In this document: in pieces, positions 34,982 through 43,542 of the stretch
Numbering within the stretch: the first letter of the stretch is position 1
Layout: every line of letters begins with the position of its first letter
Assembly: GCA_017513095.1 (NCBI GenBank)
Contig: JAFWDJ010000030.1
Span: 1 to 46,353 of the forward strand
DNA from: Clostridia bacterium
GTDB lineage: Bacteria; Bacillota; Clostridia; Oscillospirales; RGIG577
Reading direction: 5' to 3'
Length of the DNA: 46,353 nucleotides
Made by a program: the position numbers and the translations under genes
The notes under the pieces: model-generated
What the model saw: only the letters and a program-made list of their open reading frames with translations
Told to the model about the DNA's origin: nothing
Databases searched by the model: none

Positions 34982-35590
34982 TTATGCCGTCACCGTAAAT
35001 TTCTCCGACAGACTTGTCTCCTTCTTTTTGCCCGAAACCACGGACAGCTTCACCTGATAAGAGCCGGGCTCCGCAAGTCTGCATACGCACTCCGTATCCT
35101 CGGAATAGCTGAATCTTTCAAGCGGCGTGGTGCTCCCGTTTAAATAGATATACCACGCGAACTTTGAGCCGACCGGGTATTCACCGCTTACCGCGGCATG
35201 CCAGAAGTGTCCGGCAACGTGCGTAACCTTCGGCGGTCTGCCCGTATGCGGCGATACGGCCGCAGGCGCGGGCGCGGGCGCGCCCTTCTTCTTCGAGGCG
35301 AAAAGCATCGGCGAAGTTTCTCTGTCGGCAGTAAAGAACAGCTCGTACTTGTCCTTCTGTCCTATACTGTCATTTAAGGCGTAAGCCTTTATAAGATAAT
35401 TCCCCGGCTCCTTTATCTCATACGCCATAAACGGCTTCATGCCGTATGCGCCCTTGTATATCGTCCTGTCGCCCTTTTTTACGTACCATGCGTACTGAAC
35501 GCTTTTATCCTCGGGAGTATCCACATTGGTTTTGAAAACAAGAGTGCCGTCGCCGTATAAATCAAAAACATCAACGCTTAGTATCTTCAT
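34982..35590 (-). CDS. Two-module protein C (stand-alone beta-sandwich pair)
   Basis: 202 residues, two locus modules (cores GNYLIKAY and GSYQVKLS) joined by a Pro/Ala-rich linker. No catalytic motif or leader. It lies between the two giant glycosyltransferase genes, as if serving both. It is more diverged from the other two stand-alone proteins than they are from each other, but shares their YAWYV or FAWYIY strand and TLVFKTN-type strand. ATG 35590 follows GGAGGT. Function not recognised; a glycan-binding or scaffolding role is inferred. Confidence 0.75.
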   Translation of the reverse strand: MKILSVDVFDLYGDGTLVFKTNVDTPEDKSVQYAWYVKKGDRTIYKGAYGMKPFMAYEIKEPGNYLIKAYALNDSIGQKDKYELFFTADRETSPMLFASKKKGAPAPAPAAVSPHTGRPPKVTHVAGHFWHAAVSGEYPVGSKFAWYIYLNGSTTPLERFSYSEDTECVCRLAEPGSYQVKLSVVSGKKKETSLSEKFTVTA

Positions 35591-35621
35591 ATCCTGACCT
35601 CCATCATGATGTCAAACCGCG

Positions 35622-38600
35622 TTACCCTTCCGTTATGGCTACCGTTCTGTCGCCGCCGACCTTCAAAAACAGCGCGTCCTCCGAGCTCTTTTTCCCGTCG
35701 CCCGCCACCTTGAAGGCTCTCACCTTATAATCGCCGGGACCGAACTTCGAAAAATCATAGCTGAATATTCTGTCCGACGTATATTTGCTGCCGAATATCT
35801 TTTCGTATGTATTGTTGACAGACGCAAGCACTACCCACGCGAACGTATCGCCGTCGGAGTCTTTGCTCATGTTTATGAGCGTTATCGTGCTTCCTTCCTT
35901 GGTTACGTCTATCTTGAACACGCTCTTTTTCTTTACGCCCTTTGAAAGCTCGGCTATGGTGGGCATCGGGCGCTTTCTCGATTTGGGATAAGCCTCGCCG
36001 ATAAGCTCCGCCGCTTCCTCGAAGCGCTCTTTTTTGTTGAGATAATCTATAACGTGGACCACGAGATCCTTCCCGCCGTTATACGGCTCGTACATCGAAG
36101 CCGCGCGCGAAAGCACGGGTATGCACTCGCCCGGTGACTCGGCGTCCTGAAGTCTGTTAAAGAAGTCGCGCTTAATGCGCTCTCCCATAGCGCCCTCTCC
36201 GTAAGCGTCCGAAAGGCCGCGGTCCTCAAGCCAGTAAATGTCCTCGCGACTGTCGGAGAGCGCCTTTTCAAAAGCGGCCGTCTTTACTTTGCCCTCGTAT
36301 GTGTACGCGGCGTATACGGGCATATCCACGGTCTCTGCCGCGTCGGTCGCCTCAAGCAGCCGCCAGAACGGCAGCGTATCGCGCTTTGAAAGGCTGCCGC
36401 GAAGCTGTATGCCCTCGGGGAACGCTTCGTTTAAAAATTCGCGCTTTATAAGCATCGACTGAAGGCTTGCCTCGGGGAAGCCCGCAGCCTTCACGCGCTC
36501 GGCGCGCTCGGCGGAAACGTCGAGCCCCTCGCCGCAGAGCACGGGCTCGCGGTCGAATTCAAAGCCGCGGCCGATAACTACGTCGGCGTTCGTCTCTGCC
36601 GCCTTTTCATACATCGCGGCGTATCCGTCGCATACGGCCTCGTCGCCCGCGTTCAAAAACGCTATATAAGGCGCACCCGCGAGCGCCTCGCCCGCGCGGA
36701 TCATATTTTCGGGCGAAGCCTCCGCCCCGTCCGAAAGCTTATAAAGCGAAATATTCGGATATTTGCGCATAATGAAGGATTCGGCCTTCACAGTCGCGTC
36801 GTCGGCCGCGCCGTCATCTATAAGAAGTATCTCAAGATCAGAGAATATCGAGCTTCGCTTAAGGCTCGCCACACTCTTTGCCGCAAGACGCGCGCCGTTA
36901 TTCGTAACGGGTATGACAACTGATATGAGCGCGCCGCCTGCGGCGGGCGCTTCGGTCGTTCCCTCGCGGTATGAGAATCTGTCGGCCGCATAGCCGTTCT
37001 CAAGCGCCTGCGGCTCGGGCGGGGTCATAAGAAAAGCCGCGTCGTACGCCTCGCGCCAGAATACCGTGCGGTAAGGGCTCTTCATCTCGCCCGTATACGT
37101 ATGCTCGGCGCCCTCTGTAAGCGCGCCGTCCTTAAAATACGCATCCTTCGTTACATAGTCGCAGGCCGTATACTTGAAGGCGTTTATCATGTCCTCAAGG
37201 TAATACTCGTCATACTGCGAATTTCCGTCGAACCAGGCGACTATGTCGTATTCGTTTAAGATCTCCTCCGTAAGAACCTCGCGGGTGATAAACGTCTTAT
37301 CCTTATACGTCTGACGCTCAAAGCACTCCTTTGCGGAATCGCTGTCATCGGCCGCGATGACGAGCGCGCGCCTTACGGGCTGGCTTGCGTCAATGCCCGC
37401 GGGCGAAAGAAGCTCGGCTATGCGGTCGTAGCAGGTGTGTCCCGTCATGACGGAGCGTATGCCCGCTATCTGGCGCTCGTAGAGCTCTTCACCGGTGAGC
37501 GCGCCGAGTATGCGGCTTACCTCCGCGGCGTCGTTTACAATGAACACGGTCGGGTGAACGCGGTTCACGCCGACACTGTAATTCGACAAAAGCAGCACGC
37601 CGCTTGCCTGAAGCTCAAACGCGCGGTTCGCAAACATCGTCTCGCTGCCCGTAACGGAGTTGATATTTACCGCCCAGTCGAACAGCTTGTGAAGCTTTCC
37701 GAGCTTCGCATGCTCCACGGCGGCTGAGGACAGCGAATTATACGGCTCGGGATAATTATACTGCTCCACGCCGTAATTCCTGTCGACGATATGAAGCGAA
37801 TAATCCGAGGCGAGTATGCCGTCGAATATCACCGAAATCTCACTGCAGCGCTTCGGATACTTTTTCATCCACGAGCCCGAGAAGAGCACCGTCTTCTCCT
37901 TGTCCTTCTTATAACAGCCTATGGGGTTGTGGAAGTTGGGATTTATGCCGAACATAACGGACGAAACTCTGTCGTGGCCGCAGTCCTTCTTATAATACGG
38001 CACGCATTCCGCCGCGGTGGTGAAAACGTAGTCGCTCGCCTTTGCGAAATCTAAAAACATCTCGTAGTTCGGCGGGTCCTCCTTTGAATAGAACACCGTC
38101 GGTATGCCCTGCTCCCTGCAGCGCGCGATGATCTTTTGCACCGTGTCGCGCAGCGCGTTGTATTTTCTGTCTATAATAGCACGCAGCACGGCAAGGCCCC
38201 GCCACTCCTCGTGCAGGCCGCGCCATGCTGTAACGAACAGAAAAACGTCTATATTGTTTCGGTCAACGACCTGCTCCCAGTTGTCGGGAGTAATGTATAC
38301 GAAATCCGCAGCCGCGCATATCGACTCGTAGAAGAACTCGTCGCAGATAATGCCCACACGGCAGCCGAGGCGCTTATAATAGCGCGTTCCGCTGCTGTCG
38401 GGTATCGCGGCTATGGCCTCCTCGTAATCATCGAGCCACTGTTTCTCTTTAGGCTCGGCCGCTATATCAAACGGCCCGCTGTCCTCGCTTCGCTCGCCGG
38501 CTTCATCGCGCAGGGAAAGGCGCACGATATACGAGCCCTCCTCCGTAAGGGCGCACGAAAATCCACGCTCGCCCGAAAACTCAGTTTTGAATACGGGCTC

Positions 38601-38747
38601 GTCCGCGCCTGATTTAAGCACGGCCCACGCGGTCATCGTCCCCTCGGGAAGCGCATCCGAAAGAACGGCCAGAAGCTCTCCTTCCTTTGAATAGTCGATC
38701 TCGACAGTAAAAGACTCCGTTTTAAGTGTTGTTTTCATTTCCAGCAT
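35622..38747 (-). CDS. Giant glycosyltransferase paralogue: module, CgeB-like GT, GT2, module
   Basis: About 1041 residues. An N-terminal locus module (core GSYIVRLS), CgeB-like transferase (FYSKEDPPNYEMF, FTTAAECVPYYKKDCGHD, MFANRAFELQASG), linker domain, GT2 domain (SVVIPVTNNG, IDDGAAD, FLNAGDE) and a C-terminal module (GDYKVRAF). It is a paralogue of 31037-34945, but has an N-terminal module instead of the Ala-rich coiled coil. Its GT2 has NAGDE where the paralogue has DPDNE; this variant occurs in other GT2 enzymes, so activity is still possible. The open frame starts at GTG 38756, but that codon overlaps the AGGTGAT ribosome site; ATG 38747 is preferred. Confidence 0.82.
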   Translation of the reverse strand: MLEMKTTLKTESFTVEIDYSKEGELLAVLSDALPEGTMTAWAVLKSGADEPVFKTEFSGERGFSCALTEEGSYIVRLSLRDEAGERSEDSGPFDIAAEPKEKQWLDDYEEAIAAIPDSSGTRYYKRLGCRVGIICDEFFYESICAAADFVYITPDNWEQVVDRNNIDVFLFVTAWRGLHEEWRGLAVLRAIIDRKYNALRDTVQKIIARCREQGIPTVFYSKEDPPNYEMFLDFAKASDYVFTTAAECVPYYKKDCGHDRVSSVMFGINPNFHNPIGCYKKDKEKTVLFSGSWMKKYPKRCSEISVIFDGILASDYSLHIVDRNYGVEQYNYPEPYNSLSSAAVEHAKLGKLHKLFDWAVNINSVTGSETMFANRAFELQASGVLLLSNYSVGVNRVHPTVFIVNDAAEVSRILGALTGEELYERQIAGIRSVMTGHTCYDRIAELLSPAGIDASQPVRRALVIAADDSDSAKECFERQTYKDKTFITREVLTEEILNEYDIVAWFDGNSQYDEYYLEDMINAFKYTACDYVTKDAYFKDGALTEGAEHTYTGEMKSPYRTVFWREAYDAAFLMTPPEPQALENGYAADRFSYREGTTEAPAAGGALISVVIPVTNNGARLAAKSVASLKRSSIFSDLEILLIDDGAADDATVKAESFIMRKYPNISLYKLSDGAEASPENMIRAGEALAGAPYIAFLNAGDEAVCDGYAAMYEKAAETNADVVIGRGFEFDREPVLCGEGLDVSAERAERVKAAGFPEASLQSMLIKREFLNEAFPEGIQLRGSLSKRDTLPFWRLLEATDAAETVDMPVYAAYTYEGKVKTAAFEKALSDSREDIYWLEDRGLSDAYGEGAMGERIKRDFFNRLQDAESPGECIPVLSRAASMYEPYNGGKDLVVHVIDYLNKKERFEEAAELIGEAYPKSRKRPMPTIAELSKGVKKKSVFKIDVTKEGSTITLINMSKDSDGDTFAWVVLASVNNTYEKIFGSKYTSDRIFSYDFSKFGPGDYKVRAFKVAGDGKKSSEDALFLKVGGDRTVAITEG

Positions 38748-38795
38748 TTTAATCACCTATGTTTTAAAAATTAAACACTTTCTGCGATATTTAAA

Positions 38796-38815
38796 AAGGC
38801 CCCGCCTTCGGAATT
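38796..38815 (-). terminator. Possible weak terminator or attenuator after the exporter genes
   Basis: On the minus strand, AAGGC-GGG-GCCTT followed by TTT, just after the ABC ATPase stop. The stem is only 5 bp, so read-through into the giant glycosyltransferase genes is likely. Confidence 0.3.
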
Positions 38816-39969
38816 CAAAGATTTATATCGAACCAGTCGGATGTTATCATGTTTATTTCGCCGTTTGCAAGCATGAAAAGCCTTACCCTGTACGTTCCGG
38901 ATTCTTCGAATGTATAGGTGCTCTCCTGATCATACTTGTACTGCATTCTAATTATGGGATTCTTCTCCCCCTGTTTATATATATACCAGGCAAAGCGCAC
39001 GCTGTCGCAGCGCTCGCCCGCAGCCCTCATTACAAGTCCCCCGTTATCCTTATGCTCAAGCACAAGCTCATATTCGGGAATATCTACGTAAGCCTCGGGA
39101 TTTGCCTCCGTGGTATCGCTCTCCCCGGAGCTTTTTTCCATGCTTTCGAGTATCTTTCTTGCCGCCTCGCCGTCGCCCTTTCTTCTCTGGCGCTCGCGGA
39201 TGCTGTTTACGTACTTTTTTCTCGTGGCGTTGTCAAGCGCGTTGAAGTCGCGCACGAACTTTACGTATTTCGACGTAACGTCCATACAGTTTCCGGCTTC
39301 TCTCACCCTGCCGCCCTCGAGCCACAGCGCCGTATCGCAGAACATTCTCACCTGCGCAATCGAGTGGCTCACAAAAATGATGGTCTTTCCGTTCTGTCTG
39401 AATTCATTCATCTTCGTCAGGCACTTTTCCGTAAACGTGGGGTCACCCACGGAAAGCGCCTCGTCTATAATCATTATATCGGGGTCTATGTTTATCGAAA
39501 TCGCAAAGCCGAGCCTTGAGCGCATACCGCTTGAATATGTCTTTACCTGCTGATATATAAAGTCGCCCAAATCGGCAAACTCAATTATCTCGGGTATTCG
39601 CTCCTGTATCTGTTTATGATCCATGCCGAGCATAAGACCCTTCTGCACTATGTTGTCCATGCCGGTAAGAAACGGATCGACGCCCGCGTTCACGGCTATC
39701 ATCGAGACCTTCCCAACAGTCTCAAGCTCGCCGCCCGACGCCTCCGCGGCTCCGGCAAGTATATTTGCCAGCGTCGTTTTTCCGCTGCCGTTTAAGCCTA
39801 TGAGCGCAAGCGACTCTCCCCGCTTTACGTTGAAAGAAACGTCGTCAAGCGCGTAAAACGACGTGCCGAAAGACTTCGGCAGAAAAAAATCGAGATACTT
39901 CTGCGATTTTTTACTGTATATCTTATATTCCTTTTCAATATTTTTCGCCGTTATCACAAATTCGTCCAT
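38815..39969 (-). CDS. Polysaccharide ABC exporter ATPase (Wzt/TagH-like) with C-terminal module
   Basis: 384 residues. The N-terminal ATPase domain has Walker A GLNGSGKTT (58-66), signature YSSGM (145-149), Walker B IMIIDE (165-170) and the switch VSHS. It belongs to the exporter subfamily that includes Wzt, KpsT and TagH. The C-terminal part (about 293-384) is a locus module with FAWYIYKQG and core GTYRVRLF. In Wzt of some O-antigen systems the C-terminal domain recognises the finished glycan; here the locus module sits in that place. Partner permease is the next gene upstream, 10 nt away. ATG 39969 follows AAGGATCA. Confidence 0.93.
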   Translation of the reverse strand: MDEFVITAKNIEKEYKIYSKKSQKYLDFFLPKSFGTSFYALDDVSFNVKRGESLALIGLNGSGKTTLANILAGAAEASGGELETVGKVSMIAVNAGVDPFLTGMDNIVQKGLMLGMDHKQIQERIPEIIEFADLGDFIYQQVKTYSSGMRSRLGFAISINIDPDIMIIDEALSVGDPTFTEKCLTKMNEFRQNGKTIIFVSHSIAQVRMFCDTALWLEGGRVREAGNCMDVTSKYVKFVRDFNALDNATRKKYVNSIRERQRRKGDGEAARKILESMEKSSGESDTTEANPEAYVDIPEYELVLEHKDNGGLVMRAAGERCDSVRFAWYIYKQGEKNPIIRMQYKYDQESTYTFEESGTYRVRLFMLANGEINMITSDWFDINL

Positions 39970-39979
39970 AATATGATCC

Positions 39980-40795
39980 TTATACGTAATCCAATACGTT
40001 GTTGCGAAGCCTCATCTGAAGCGCAATGCCGATCATATGAAGAATGATCGCGGCAAGCCAGAACGCGCAGACAAGCTTCATATCTTGCCAGAAGGGCACG
40101 TGATAAAGCATCGCATTCCTGAAGCCCCTTATCACGTATGCGAAGGGATTGAGCCTGTCAAATACCTGAAACACATACGGCATATTGGGCTTTGCCTGCC
40201 AGAATATCGGGCTTAGGAAAAACATAAAGCGCATCACGTACTGCACGACCTTCTGAAAGTCGCGCGCCAGCATAACGAATGCGGCCGTGACCTGAGAAAG
40301 CGCAGACACAAATACGAACATGAATATCACATAATAGATAAGGTCGAAGCACGTCCACCAGACGCGGCCTCCCGTTATTATAAAAATCGCGAACAGGATA
40401 AGCACCGTCCAAATCTGATTGAGTATAGCCGCCAGCACCGAGCTTACGGGTATCATGGACATCCTCAGATTGGATTTTGTAAGAAGCCCCGCCTTTCTGA
40501 ATATGGACGTCGCACCCACATTCACGCCCTGATTCATCATGAACCACGGCGTAAGGCCGCAGGTGAGCCACAGCACGAACGGGAAGCCGTCGATATCGGA
40601 ATTGTTCCTCAGTCCTATGCCGAATACGACCCAATACACGCCGATCTGAATGAGCGGCGACAAGAACTTCCAAAGCCCGCCCAAAAACAGGTCGGTATTG
40701 CCTCGTTTATATTCAAATACCGCAAGAGACCATATGCGCCTCAGATTGCGGAAAATATCGACCGTCGATTCTTTTAAAAACTTAAAATATCCCAT
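39980..40795 (-). CDS. Polysaccharide ABC exporter permease (ABC-2 type, Wzm/TagG-like)
   Basis: 271 residues with about six hydrophobic segments and the ABC-2 exporter features of Wzm/TagG: an N-terminal amphipathic stretch (RNLRRIWSLAVFEYK), then LGGLWKFLSPLIQIGVYWVV, and the late LNPFAYVIRGFRNAM region. It would move the lipid-linked glycan across the membrane with the ATPase encoded next. ATG 40795; the ribosome site is weak. The choice of an ABC exporter implies that chains are completed in the cytoplasm, which fits leaderless tailoring enzymes in the same locus. Confidence 0.93.
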   Translation of the reverse strand: MGYFKFLKESTVDIFRNLRRIWSLAVFEYKRGNTDLFLGGLWKFLSPLIQIGVYWVVFGIGLRNNSDIDGFPFVLWLTCGLTPWFMMNQGVNVGATSIFRKAGLLTKSNLRMSMIPVSSVLAAILNQIWTVLILFAIFIITGGRVWWTCFDLIYYVIFMFVFVSALSQVTAAFVMLARDFQKVVQYVMRFMFFLSPIFWQAKPNMPYVFQVFDRLNPFAYVIRGFRNAMLYHVPFWQDMKLVCAFWLAAIILHMIGIALQMRLRNNVLDYV

Positions 40796-40819
40796 AATTT
40801 ATTTTCACTCATAAATACT

Positions 40820-42340
40820 TTAACTGTAGTTTATGGGCACAACATACCCGCCCCCGGCACTTGCGCCGAGGCGCGGCAGATTTTTGGCCTCGTCAGCCGA
40901 AAAGCATCCGTTCCAGAATACCGTCTTGTAAATATCGCCCGCGGTATCCGTATAAGTATGGCCCTCGCCGATTTTCACCGTAACGTACCGGCACGACGTA
41001 TACTTAAAGGCGTTCATCATATCCTCAAGATAATACGCGCCGTAACTTGCGCCTCCGCCCCAAAACGCGAACGCGTCGTACTCGCCGCTTCTTTTTGCGG
41101 CCTCATCCATAGTCAGAAAAATCTTATCGGGATACGACTGCGCTTCGAACTGCGCCCGAAGGCGCGCGGTATCGCCGCCTTGTGCGGCTATCACGGCGAC
41201 CGTCCTCTTCGTGGGACGCACGGGTATGCCGCATTTTTTTAGTATATACTCCATGCGGTCGTACGTCGTGTGGCCGTTCATGACCCGCGATATGCCCGCA
41301 AGCCTCAGCGCTTCCTTTTCCTCGTCTCTCATCGCCGTCGCGATATCGAAATCCTCCTCGCCTCTTATGACGAGCACCTCGGGCAGCGTAAGCTCCATGC
41401 CTTCGCTGGGATTTGAGATAACGAGGCAGCCGCACGCCAGCGCGTCGTACGCGCGCATCGAAAACATCGTCCGGCTGTCGTATACGGAATTAAGATTAAG
41501 TATCCAGCCGTGCTGCTTATATATATACGGCAGATCGTCGTACTCTACGGCGGGCATAACGTAGCGCTGCCAGTGCAGCGGATATTCATACGTAAGCTCG
41601 CCTCTGTTGTCATTTCTGTCAAGAATGTGAAGCTTGAGTCCGCTCTTCGTAATCAGCTGAAAAAGCATCTTCTGCTCACGAAGGCGCTGCGGGTATTTTT
41701 TTATCCACGAGCCGGCGAACAGAACGGCGTCGCGTTCCCTCGCGGGACTGTACATGCCGATGGGGTTATAAAGCCTCGGATTTACGGCGAACGTAAGAAG
41801 ATAGACTCTGTCATGGCCGCACTCGCGCCTGTAGCGTTCTATGCATTCCTCGGCCGACGTAAAAATAATCTCGGCTTCCTTTGCGAACGGAAGAAAAACG
41901 TGATAATTCGGCGGATCCTCCTTCGAATAAAAGGCCGTGAGGATATTCATGCTCCTTGCGGTGCGCATAAGCTCCAAAAGCCGCTGCTGCTTGGGAGAAT
42001 TGCTCCATGCCGCGCCCTTCCACTCGCCCGACAGTCCCTGCCACGACGACACAATGAGCAGCAGATCAAGCCCTTCAAGATCGCTTTCGCTTTGATCGGG
42101 AGTGATATACTTAAGCTCGCACGTATCCTTGTACCCGTCGTAGATGAATCTGTCCGCGACTATGCCCACCTTATACGGCAGACGCGAATAAAAGCGCGAG
42201 CCCTCGCTCGGCGGAAAACATCCGCGGTTCTCAAGGAGCCGCTCATATGCCGCTCCGTCGCGCCGTCTCAGTGCGAAGAACCTGTGAATGTCGTATACCC
42301 TTCTTTTAAATGCTCTGTATAAACTTGAGAGAATCTTCAC
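40820..42340 (-). CDS. CgeB-like glycosyltransferase with linker domain, no GT2
   Basis: 506 residues. CgeB/DUF3880-type transferase (FYSKEDPPNYHVF, FTSAEECIERYRRECGHD, VLFAGSWIKKYPQR, MFSMRAYDALACG) followed by the same linker domain as in the two giant proteins (AYYLEDMMNAFKYTSCRYVT, YKTVFWNG). It ends where those continue into GT2, and it carries no locus module. The start is GTG 42340, sharing one base with the upstream TAG stop; GGAGG lies 13 nt upstream. A cytoplasmic sugar transferase; donor and acceptor unknown. Confidence 0.85.
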   Translation of the reverse strand: MKILSSLYRAFKRRVYDIHRFFALRRRDGAAYERLLENRGCFPPSEGSRFYSRLPYKVGIVADRFIYDGYKDTCELKYITPDQSESDLEGLDLLLIVSSWQGLSGEWKGAAWSNSPKQQRLLELMRTARSMNILTAFYSKEDPPNYHVFLPFAKEAEIIFTSAEECIERYRRECGHDRVYLLTFAVNPRLYNPIGMYSPARERDAVLFAGSWIKKYPQRLREQKMLFQLITKSGLKLHILDRNDNRGELTYEYPLHWQRYVMPAVEYDDLPYIYKQHGWILNLNSVYDSRTMFSMRAYDALACGCLVISNPSEGMELTLPEVLVIRGEEDFDIATAMRDEEKEALRLAGISRVMNGHTTYDRMEYILKKCGIPVRPTKRTVAVIAAQGGDTARLRAQFEAQSYPDKIFLTMDEAAKRSGEYDAFAFWGGGASYGAYYLEDMMNAFKYTSCRYVTVKIGEGHTYTDTAGDIYKTVFWNGCFSADEAKNLPRLGASAGGGYVVPINYS

Positions 42341-43488
42341 TATGCGTACACTTCCTCCGGCAGAAAAACGCCCTCGCCCGCAAGTGTGTCCAAAATATAA
42401 TCAAAGGCCTTTGACGCGGCGTGCTCTCTTCTCACCGCGTCGGGATTTGCGTCGATTATTAAAAGCGTCTCCCCGTTCGGCGCCGTCACCCTTCGACCGC
42501 CCAAAGCGCGCTCCATCGCCTCCGACGGATTGCTTATCACACTCAGTCCGCACGCGGCAAGCTGCAGCGCGCGGCGCGAAAACATGGTTTCGGAATCCGT
42601 TATCGTATTCACGTTTATAGCCGCGCCGTACCTGCGCATAAGCTCCGGCACGCTTCCGGCCGGAACGGCTTTATGTATATACGGCGCATATTCCTTCGGG
42701 AATTTAAAGCGCTCCTCAACGCTTTCGGAATGCCTGTCGTATACCTCAAGCCTGAGCCCCTTTGACAGCGCGTAATCGAACAGCGTCCTCGTCGCGCGGC
42801 AGCGCTGCGGCAGATCGTCATACCACGCGCCCGCAAAAAGCACGCGGCCGTCGTCCTTCTTTTCGTCGGCGGGATAATATACCGCGGTGTTGACCATAAA
42901 CGGCAGCACGTGAACGCTCTTCGCGCCCATCCTCTTATAGTCGTCTACGCTTTCGCGCGCCGTCGTGAATATATGGTCAAAGCGTATCGCCGTATCCGCG
43001 AAGTCGAAGCGCGTATCGAGCGCGCCTATCGGATCCTCCTTGTTCCAGAAGACCGTGGGGATCCGGTGCTGTCTGCAGTAATCGAGAATATCGAAAAGAA
43101 TGCTTCTGTTCTCGAAAAAGACCTCGCGGTTATGGTATATCCTGCCGCGCCAGCACCCCTCGAACGGCGGAACGCCGCTCCAGGCCGACTCGCAGAAGAA
43201 TATATCCGGCTTAAATTCGTCAAGCTGGCTCTTCCAGGCTCCCGGGCGCACGAAAATCGACTCGCACTGTCCCGAAAGGTCTATCCACGTCATCTCGTCG
43301 CAGATGAACGCGGTCTTGATTTTATGTACTCTGCCGTCCGGCGGATAGCTCTCGGGCCCTGTGCCCGAGGCGTGCTTATCCCAGTAGGACGGGGGTTTAA
43401 GTACCGATAAATAGAGGGACTGCATCATGGTGTTAAGCAGCTTGTTTTTTCTGCAAAGCTCTATTATCGGCGCAGAAACGGCCGCCAT
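42340..43488 (-). CDS. CgeB-like glycosyltransferase, short form
   Basis: 382 residues, the shortest of the four CgeB-like proteins: FWNKEDPIGALD, FTTARESVDDYKRMG, VLFAGAWYDDLPQRC and MFSRRALQLAACG, then an end without linker, GT2 or module. CgeB is named for a Bacillus spore-surface glycosylation gene; family members are retaining-type GT-B enzymes by resemblance. ATG 43488 follows GGAGGG by 6 nt. It overlaps the next gene by one base (TAGTG), so the pair is translationally coupled. Confidence 0.85.
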   Translation of the reverse strand: MAAVSAPIIELCRKNKLLNTMMQSLYLSVLKPPSYWDKHASGTGPESYPPDGRVHKIKTAFICDEMTWIDLSGQCESIFVRPGAWKSQLDEFKPDIFFCESAWSGVPPFEGCWRGRIYHNREVFFENRSILFDILDYCRQHRIPTVFWNKEDPIGALDTRFDFADTAIRFDHIFTTARESVDDYKRMGAKSVHVLPFMVNTAVYYPADEKKDDGRVLFAGAWYDDLPQRCRATRTLFDYALSKGLRLEVYDRHSESVEERFKFPKEYAPYIHKAVPAGSVPELMRRYGAAINVNTITDSETMFSRRALQLAACGLSVISNPSEAMERALGGRRVTAPNGETLLIIDANPDAVRREHAASKAFDYILDTLAGEGVFLPEEVYA

Positions 43489-43542
43489 GGCAGTCCCTCC
43501 TCACCTTTTGATTCAAGGCTTCCCGAAAGGGGGAGTCGTATC

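Noticed and set aside
36640-36680. Loss of the DXD metal motif in the GT2 domain of 35622-38747
   Set aside because: FLNAGDE in place of FLDPDNE occurs as a natural variant in other GT2 enzymes, so inactivity is not supported.
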